A stretch of DNA of 5,110 bases from Marinosulfonomonas sp. (GTDB lineage Bacteria; Pseudomonadota; Alphaproteobacteria; Rhodobacterales; Rhodobacteraceae), in contig WGBJ01000293.1 of assembly GCA_015494385.1 (NCBI GenBank), forward strand, positions 1 to 5,110, written 5' to 3'. Positions 1-3,947 of this stretch are shown one piece after another (the first letter of the stretch is position 1; every line of letters begins with the position of its first letter). Made by a program: the position numbers and the translations under genes. Under the pieces are notes generated by a model. That model saw nothing but the letters and a program-made list of their open reading frames with translations, was not told where the DNA came from and searched no databases.

Positions 1-66
1 CAACTGGGCCGTGACATCCTGAAAGGTCAGGTCAAAGGGCGCGTTGTGGTGGATGTGAACGCCTGA
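1..66 (+). CDS. 3' end of a medium-chain dehydrogenase/reductase, probably acrylyl-CoA reductase/quinone oxidoreductase type (partial)
   Basis: Only the last 21 codons are inside the window; the frame is open from base 1 and ends at TGA 64-66. The visible peptide reads QLGRDILKGQVKGRVVVDVN plus a final Ala. This pattern, a helix ending in ILKGQV followed by a GRVVVDV strand, is what I know as the C-terminus of zinc-independent medium-chain dehydrogenase/reductases of the YhdH/AcuI kind, which reduce acrylyl-CoA to propionyl-CoA with NADPH or act as quinone oxidoreductases. The nucleotide-binding fold and the catalytic part lie to the left of the window, so the exact substrate cannot be judged. 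The gene converges on the membrane-protein gene ending at 144, with hairpins between them. The coding call is fairly safe, the family call moderate, and the acrylyl-CoA assignment weaker. Confidence 0.6.
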   Translation, partial: QLGRDILKGQVKGRVVVDVNA

Positions 67-79
67 ATGAATTGAACAG

Positions 80-133
80 GGGCTTTTCCCCGTTGCATCC
101 TTGCAATGGGGAAGCCCTGCGCGTTGGCAGGGC
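80..133. terminator. Overlapping hairpins between converging genes, probable bidirectional terminator
   Basis: Hairpin A pairs 80-96 with 103-117: GGGC/GCCC, TT/AA with two extra T, CCCC/GGGG, one G-U pair and TTGC/GCAA, around a 6-base loop (97-102). Hairpin B pairs GCCCTGC (114-120) with GCAGGGC (127-133) around a 6-base loop, followed on the plus strand by TATTCGTTT. The two share bases 114-117, so they cannot both form fully. They sit 13 bases after the left gene's stop and 10 bases after the stop of the leftward gene, the expected place for a shared terminator. Neither strand has a perfect T-tract, so intrinsic termination may be only partial. Confidence 0.6.
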
Positions 134-143
134 TATTCGTTTG

Positions 144-878
144 CTAGGTGCTTTGGCTGGCGTTTTTCCGGTGTTGCCGAAGCCTGTGGCGTTCCCAGAT
201 AATAGCGACCATCACCAGGACAAGCGCCAGCAGAATGACCGGCCAGATGAATTGCTCGATAAAGGCGGCAAGGATGGCGGTGCCGCTGATCAGGATGCCA
301 ATCAGCGAAAAGCGCCATGAAATGCGATACCCGTCCAGAAATGTCGACAACCCGATGACAAGAAGCAAAACAAGCGCGGTGTTGTCGTAATTAAGCCGCC
401 CGGCCTTCAGCAACAAAAACACCCCGGTAACCGCCGCCAGCGTCGCCCCCCAATGTATAAGCTGGGTGATGATCATCTCCAGCCTTATGTCATTGTGTTG
501 TTTGACGAATTTCACAGCCCCGGTGATCATTGCCGAAACCGCCATGAACACCGTCATGGCCATCCAGAACCGCAGGCTGTTTACAGGCGAATAATTGGTC
601 AGGCCAATTCCGGTCAGCGACATCAGGAAGGCCAGAACCAGAATGATTTCCTCGAAAAATCCCAGACGATGTGCATGTGCGGCAAAAAAGGCGGCAATCC
701 CCATAGAGGCCACCATCGCCAAACCGATCCAGAACTGGATGCTGGTGGCCGAATAAAAATAGGTCAGCGCCAATCCGATCACGGGCAGCACCAGCGATAG
801 AACAAGAATAGCGGTTTTGAATCCTTGTGGCTGTTTGGCCGGACGGGTGTCGCTTTCGTCAGCTGTTTCCGTGTTCAT
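144..878 (-). CDS. Uncharacterised integral membrane protein, about 8 TM segments with an internal two-TM duplication
   Basis: I do not recognise a named family. Counting from ATG 878 the protein has 244 residues: a hydrophilic, acidic N-terminus (1-20), then hydrophobic stretches at about 22-42, 47-68, 76-95, 102-124, 138-158, 165-182, 188-208 and 211-229, and a basic tail (WERHRLRQHRKN). Positive charge in the loops near 70, 123-133 and the tail suggests both ends are cytoplasmic. Residues 24-50 and 79-105 align without gaps with 10 identities in 27 (ILVL, G, LT, S, FW), so the first four segments look like a duplicated pair. No transporter signature, catalytic motif or signal peptidase site is visible. 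It follows the helical-protein gene in the same direction, separated by a terminator. A GTG at 881 is the alternative start; the ribosome-site spacing favours ATG 878. The gene is convincing; the function is unknown. Confidence 0.8.
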   Translation of the reverse strand: MNTETADESDTRPAKQPQGFKTAILVLSLVLPVIGLALTYFYSATSIQFWIGLAMVASMGIAAFFAAHAHRLGFFEEIILVLAFLMSLTGIGLTNYSPVNSLRFWMAMTVFMAVSAMITGAVKFVKQHNDIRLEMIITQLIHWGATLAAVTGVFLLLKAGRLNYDNTALVLLLVIGLSTFLDGYRISWRFSLIGILISGTAILAAFIEQFIWPVILLALVLVMVAIIWERHRLRQHRKNASQST

Positions 879-884
879 CACTTA

Positions 885-888
885 CCCC
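885..888 (-). promoter_or_regulatory. Ribosome binding site that selects ATG 878 over GTG 881
   Basis: On the minus strand AAGGGG (890-885) is followed by TAAGTG and then ATG at 878. The purine core lies 6 bases from ATG 878 but only 3 from the in-frame GTG at 881, so the ATG is the better start and the protein begins MNTETADES. Confidence 0.6.
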
Positions 889-894
889 TTTTAA

Positions 895-928
895 CTAAGG
901 TGGAACGTCGCCTTGTGTTGTTCCTTAG
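895..928 (-). promoter_or_regulatory. Inverted repeat in the leader of the membrane-protein gene
   Basis: The arms CTAA(895-898)..GGAAC(902-906) and GTTCC(920-924)TTAG(925-928) pair as 9 base pairs with a 3-base bulge (899-901) around a 13-base loop. CTAAGG 895-900 could instead pair with CCTTAG 923-928. The element begins 7 bases upstream of the ribosome binding site, so it could be an operator or an RNA hairpin in the leader. The rest of the 879-936 interval holds the binding site and the motif AAGGAACAAC (minus strand, 926-917). I see no convincing -35/-10 pair here. Confidence 0.3.
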
Positions 929-936
929 GCAAAACA

Positions 937-958
937 GGCGAGGGTGGGTGCCCTCGCC
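937..958 (-). terminator. Rho-independent terminator of the helical-protein gene
   Basis: GGCGAGGG (937-944) and CCCTCGCC (951-958) form a perfect 8-bp GC-rich stem with a 6-base loop. Read on the minus strand the stem is followed by TGTTTT (936-931). It lies 71 bases after the stop codon of the helical-protein gene and upstream of the membrane-protein gene, which suggests the two are transcribed mostly separately. A weaker imperfect hairpin (CCGGTATC 971-978 with GATACGG 990-996) precedes it in the same 3' region. Confidence 0.65.
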
Positions 959-1029
959 GTTTATACCCGTCCGGTATCGTCCGGATGGTGATACGGCCCC
1001 GCTTGTGGGTCGAACAAGGGTCGGCGTCT

Positions 1030-1701
1030 TTAGGTATCTTCATCTTTTAACTTAACCTTTTCGGCCAGTTTTTCCAACCATGCGGCCACTTCTTTTCTAC
1101 CGTGACGCAGCAATTCCTTGCTATGCTCAAGGGCGGTTTTTTCCGCGGATTCCAGATATTCCTTGCTCTTTTCAGCGGTGATTTTCAAAACCTCGCGCGC
1201 AGAGTCACTCAGATCCCGCGTCTTGTCCCGTGAATAGTTGTAGAGCGCTTCGCTTACAGTCGCCAGACGAGCCAGTTCGGTCCGGGTTTTCTCCTTCAGC
1301 TCCTCCTGAGCCTGCTCGACAGCCTTTTTGGTGCTGGATTCAACCTGTGCAATACTGCCTTTGGTTTTTTCCAGCGCCTTTTCCAGCGCTGCTTTCGTGG
1401 TATCGGCGATGGTGCGGGCGGGTTTCAGCACTTCTTCCGAAGAAGTCTGGGCAACCTCTCTCATTGCATCGGCAGCTTTTTCCAGCAACTCGTCGCTTTC
1501 AAGGTTCGCGGCAACAAGTGCGCTGCCGATGCCATCAAGTATGTTGTGGATGGTTTTTTCGATCGAACTGCCGGCCTTGCGGCTCTGTTCCAGTGCCTCG
1601 GAAAACTCGCGTTTGGCATAGGCGGTTATGTCTTTGCCCAAATCTTTGCTTTGGGCGATGATTTTGCTTACGTCCTCGGTGATTTTTTTCCGTGTTGTCA
1701 T
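1030..1701 (-). CDS. Phasin/LEA-like amphipathic helical protein with 11-residue periodicity
   Basis: A 223-residue soluble protein, cysteine-free, with one Pro (94) and one Trp (208), and rich in Ala, Glu, Lys, Ser and Thr. Nearly all of it should be helix. An 11-residue rhythm is visible in two blocks: residues 99-142 (units starting ADTTKAALEKA, LEKTKGSIAQV, ESSTKKAVEQA) and 168-222 (AREVLKITAEK, SKEYLESAEKT, ALEHSKELLRH, GRKEVAAWLEK). Residues 51-64 (IHNILDGIGSALVA) are more hydrophobic. Such patterns are known in LEA-type stress proteins, apolipoprotein-like helices and phasins that coat polyhydroxyalkanoate granules; I cannot decide between them, and the sequence is not a clear phasin-domain match by eye. 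There is no signal peptide or membrane segment, so a cytoplasmic place is likely. The start at ATG 1701 (MTTRKKIT) is chosen over the longer reading from 1734 because GGAG precedes it at the right distance. It has its own promoter candidate and terminator. Confidence 0.8.
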   Translation of the reverse strand: MTTRKKITEDVSKIIAQSKDLGKDITAYAKREFSEALEQSRKAGSSIEKTIHNILDGIGSALVAANLESDELLEKAADAMREVAQTSSEEVLKPARTIADTTKAALEKALEKTKGSIAQVESSTKKAVEQAQEELKEKTRTELARLATVSEALYNYSRDKTRDLSDSAREVLKITAEKSKEYLESAEKTALEHSKELLRHGRKEVAAWLEKLAEKVKLKDEDT

Positions 1702-1708
1702 AATCGCT

Positions 1709-1712
1709 CTCC
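1709..1712 (-). promoter_or_regulatory. Ribosome binding site that selects ATG 1701
   Basis: On the minus strand GGAG (1712-1709), within CTGGAGAGCG, lies 7 bases before ATG 1701. It falls inside the 11-codon extension from ATG 1734, whose peptide (MDRDHGNWRAI) looks like translated leader. This supports the shorter protein. Confidence 0.65.
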
Positions 1713-1775
1713 AGTTTCCATGATCCCGATCCAAGGTGGGAGGGGCGAGTTGATCACCCCGCCAGACCGACCGGC

Positions 1776-1800
1776 ATCGTTAATTTAACAAGGTTGTTCC
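1776..1800 (-). promoter_or_regulatory. Candidate ECF-sigma (EcfG/general-stress-like) promoter of the helical-protein gene
   Basis: On the minus strand GGAAC (1800-1796) is followed after 16 bases by CGAT (1779-1776). The alphaproteobacterial general stress sigma factor EcfG recognises, as I recall, GGAAC, 16-17 bases, then CGTT; here the -35 is exact and the -10 has one mismatch. Transcription would start near 1770, giving a leader of about 70 bases. A stress promoter would suit an LEA-like product, but many Rhodobacterales lack EcfG, and short motifs occur by chance. The GGAAC also sits in a small hairpin, CAAGG 1789-1793 with CCTTG 1799-1803. Confidence 0.35.
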
Positions 1801-1883
1801 TTGGAGTTCTGCAACCTGGGTCACAGCTGAATTACCTAAAATATATGCATGCTTTGGTTGAATTAAAGGTCTTGAAGGGCGGC

Positions 1884-1913
1884 TGGAATGAACAGGTGCA
1901 CAGGTTCTTTCCA
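1884..1913. promoter_or_regulatory. 30-bp imperfect palindrome upstream of the beta-oxidation gene, operator candidate
   Basis: Arms TGGAATGAAC (1884-1893) and GTTCTTTCCA (1904-1913) are complementary at 9 of 10 positions, and the centre is the perfect palindrome GTGCAC (1896-1901). In all 12 of 15 symmetric pairs match. It ends 60 bases before ATG 1974, where a repressor of a catabolic gene could bind. The length and symmetry resemble sites for dimeric regulators such as the TetR or GntR families that control fatty acid degradation, but I cannot name the regulator. The same bases could form an RNA hairpin if transcription starts further upstream. Confidence 0.45.
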
Positions 1914-1945
1914 ATGATGCTTGATTAGTCGCCGGTCCTTGGCTA

Positions 1946-1966
1946 CCCCTTTGGCAAAACAGGGGG
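1946..1966 (+). promoter_or_regulatory. Ribosome binding site of the beta-oxidation gene, able to pair with an upstream CCCCT
   Basis: AGGGGG (1961-1966) lies 7 bases before ATG 1974, a strong binding site that fixes this start. CCCCT (1946-1950) is its exact complement over five bases, with TT/AA able to add two pairs past a bulged C, giving a small hairpin that would cover the site. The stem is short, so translational control is only a possibility. Confidence 0.5.
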
Positions 1967-1973
1967 AACGCGA

Positions 1974-3932
1974 ATGACACAGCCGGTAACAATCAGCACA
2001 CAGGATGGCATTGCCACGGTCACTATCGACAATCCGCCGGTGAACGCGCTGTCGCAGGCGGTGCGCCAAGGGCTTGCGGACGCAGTGCAGCAGACCGAAG
2101 CGGATGCGGATGTGAAAGCCGTGGTGCTGTTGTGCGCAGGCCGCACCTTCATTGCCGGGGCCGATGTGCGGGAATTCGGGCAAGCGCCGCAGGAGCCGCA
2201 TTTGCCGGATGTGATCGATATGATCGAGGGGGCCAAAAAACCGTGGGTCGCGGCGTTGCATGGCACTGCTTTGGGCGGTGGCCTTGAGGTGGCTTTGGGA
2301 TGCCGGTTCCGGCTGGCGGTCCCCTCGGCCAGACTGGGCCTGCCCGAGGTCAATCTGGGCCTGATCCCCGGCGCCGGCGGCACTGTGCGACTGCCGCGAC
2401 TGGTGGGGGCACCGGCGGCGCTGGAGATGATTGCGGGTGGCAAGATGGTATCGGCGGACGAGGCGTTGTCGCTGGGGCTGGTGGACCGGATTGTAGACGG
2501 GGATTTGACGCAGGCGGCCTTGGAATTTTCCAAGGGCGAGGCGCTGAAAACGACGGTCGAACCTTTGATGGCGCGGGACGTGGCACAGCCGGACAGCGAC
2601 GCTTGGGAAGCACAAAAAGCGGCGATTGCCAAACGGGCGCGGGGACAGAATTCGCCGCTGGCGGCAATCACGGCGCTGGAAAACGCACTGGCTTTGCCCG
2701 CTGATCAGGCGCTGGCCAAAGAGCGCGAGTTGTTCTTTCAGCTAAAGGATGATCCGCAATCACTGGCCCTGCGCCATATCTTTTTTGCCGAACGGTCCGC
2801 CGGAAAAATGCCACGCCTAAAAGGGGTTAAGCCACGCCCCATTGACGAAATCGGCGTGATTGGCGGTGGCACGATGGGCGCAGGGATTGTCGCGGCCTGT
2901 TTGCTGGCGGGCCTTCGGGTGGTGATGCTGGAACGCGATAACGACAGCCTGTCTGCGGGGCAGGAGCGGGTGCAAAACACCCTGGCCCAAAGCCATAAAC
3001 GCGGGTTGATTGATGCGGATGCCTTGGCGCGGATGCAGGGCAATTTTAGCGGTGCAACCGATTACGCCGCCCTTGGCACCGCCGATCTGGTGATTGAAGC
3101 GGTGTTCGAGGATATGGCGGTGAAAAAGGACGTGTTCACCCGTCTGGACGCGGCCACCAAATCCGATGCGGTGCTGGCCACCAACACATCCTATCTGGAT
3201 ATCGCCGAAATCGCCGAGGTGGTGGCGGACCCGTCCCGCGTGCTGGGTCTGCATTTCTTTTCGCCCGCCTATATCATGAAGCTGCTGGAAATCGTGCACC
3301 CGCCCAAAGTGGCGGATGATGTGCTGGCCACGGGCTTTGCATTGGCCAAACGGCTGGGCAAAATCGCGGTGCCTGCCGGAGTGTGTGACGGGTTTATCGG
3401 CAACCGGATCATGTCGGCCTATCGGCGCGAATGTGACTATATGCTTGAGGATGGTGCGCTGCCACAGGACGTGGATGCAGCGATGCGCGATTTCGGATTT
3501 GCGATGGGGATTTTCGCGATGCAGGACATGGCGGGGCTGGATATTGCCTGGGCGATGCGCAAACGGCAGGCGGCGACGCGCCCTGCGGATATGCGATATG
3601 TCGATATTCCTGATCAGCTGTGCGAAATGGGCCGGTTCGGGCGCAAGACGGGGGCGGGGTGGTATGACTATTCCTCCGATCCCAAGGGCGCGCCGGATGC
3701 GTTGGTGGAGGGGATCATCACCAAGGCCAGCGCGGACAAGGGCATCACGCGGGTGCCGCTATCCGCAGATGAAATCATGGGGCGGATTATCGGCGTGATG
3801 CAGTCCGAGGGGCGAAAAATTCTGGCAGAGGGCATCGCGCAATCGCCCGAGGCAATAGATGTGGTGATGGTCAACGGCTATGGCTTTTCGCGCTGGCGCG
3901 GTGGGCCGATGTTTATGGCGGGGAACACTTAA
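1974..3932 (+). CDS. fadJ: Bifunctional enoyl-CoA hydratase/3-hydroxyacyl-CoA dehydrogenase (FadJ/FadB-like), C-terminally shortened
   Basis: A 652-residue cytoplasmic beta-oxidation enzyme that hydrates trans-2-enoyl-CoA and then oxidises the 3-hydroxyacyl-CoA with NAD. The hydratase domain (about 1-190) has NPPVNALS (20-27), the oxyanion-hole segment FIAGADV (59-65) and both catalytic glutamates, Glu105 in GGGLE and Glu125 in GLPE, 20 apart as in E. coli FadB. The dehydrogenase domain starts near 290 with the NAD motif GGGTMG (297-302) and Glu320; catalytic His427 (HFFSPA), Glu439 (LLEIV) and Asn477 (GNR) keep the family spacing of 12 and 50. The C-terminal helical domains follow, but the protein stops just after GYGFSRWRGGPMFMA (635-649); relatives usually continue about 40-50 residues, at around 690-730 in all. 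The start is supported by AGGGGG 7 bases upstream. A regulatory palindrome precedes it, and a convergent aldehyde dehydrogenase ends 15 bases after its stop. The family is certain; the symbol marks the family rather than a proven orthologue. Confidence 0.93.
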   Translation: MTQPVTISTQDGIATVTIDNPPVNALSQAVRQGLADAVQQTEADADVKAVVLLCAGRTFIAGADVREFGQAPQEPHLPDVIDMIEGAKKPWVAALHGTALGGGLEVALGCRFRLAVPSARLGLPEVNLGLIPGAGGTVRLPRLVGAPAALEMIAGGKMVSADEALSLGLVDRIVDGDLTQAALEFSKGEALKTTVEPLMARDVAQPDSDAWEAQKAAIAKRARGQNSPLAAITALENALALPADQALAKERELFFQLKDDPQSLALRHIFFAERSAGKMPRLKGVKPRPIDEIGVIGGGTMGAGIVAACLLAGLRVVMLERDNDSLSAGQERVQNTLAQSHKRGLIDADALARMQGNFSGATDYAALGTADLVIEAVFEDMAVKKDVFTRLDAATKSDAVLATNTSYLDIAEIAEVVADPSRVLGLHFFSPAYIMKLLEIVHPPKVADDVLATGFALAKRLGKIAVPAGVCDGFIGNRIMSAYRRECDYMLEDGALPQDVDAAMRDFGFAMGIFAMQDMAGLDIAWAMRKRQAATRPADMRYVDIPDQLCEMGRFGRKTGAGWYDYSSDPKGAPDALVEGIITKASADKGITRVPLSADEIMGRIIGVMQSEGRKILAEGIAQSPEAIDVVMVNGYGFSRWRGGPMFMAGNT

Positions 3933-3943
3933 CCCCCCGCCAT
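3915..3943. terminator. Hairpin across the stop codon, between converging genes
   Basis: ATGGCGGGG (3915-3923) and CCCCGCCAT (3935-3943) are perfectly complementary over 9 bases, with an 11-base loop that contains the TAA stop at 3930-3932. It is symmetric, so it forms on transcripts from both sides: the beta-oxidation gene from the left and the aldehyde dehydrogenase gene (stop at 3948) from the right. No T-tract follows on either strand, so it may stabilise 3' ends or end transcription only in part. Its left arm is coding sequence (MAG). Confidence 0.5.
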
Positions 3944-3947
3944 CTGC

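Noticed and set aside
137..187. A possible third copy of the two-TM repeat at residues 137-187 of the membrane protein (positions given as residues)
   Set aside because: By-eye alignment shows only scattered hydrophobic matches, without the FW or LT landmarks.
72..320. Plus-strand open frames over the membrane-protein gene (also 148-390, 453-800)
   Set aside because: They are antisense to a convincing membrane protein; their translations are rich in His, Arg, Gln and Pro with no family features.
969..986. Near-tandem repeat GTCCGGTAT / GTCCGGAT
   Set aside because: Two short copies only, in a 3' untranslated region; no sign of a larger array or a site family.
825..1055. 76-codon plus-strand open frame crossing the 879-1029 intergenic stretch
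   Set aside because: It runs through a terminator hairpin and the ends of two minus-strand genes, and the peptide has no recognisable features.
1230..1661. 143-codon plus-strand open frame opposite the helical-protein gene
   Set aside because: Cys-, Pro- and Arg-rich translation typical of the antisense of an Ala/Glu/Lys-rich gene.
1702..1734. 11-codon N-terminal extension of the helical protein from ATG 1734
   Set aside because: A good ribosome binding site lies inside it and ATG 1701 is correctly spaced; the extension does not match the composition of the rest.
1863..2671. Long minus-strand open frames (to 250 codons) across the start of the beta-oxidation gene
   Set aside because: They overlap a domain with clear catalytic motifs on the other strand; long antisense frames are common in GC-rich coding DNA.
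3316..3798. 160-codon plus-strand frame inside the beta-oxidation gene
   Set aside because: An out-of-frame shadow rich in Arg, Trp and Cys; the main frame keeps conserved motifs throughout.
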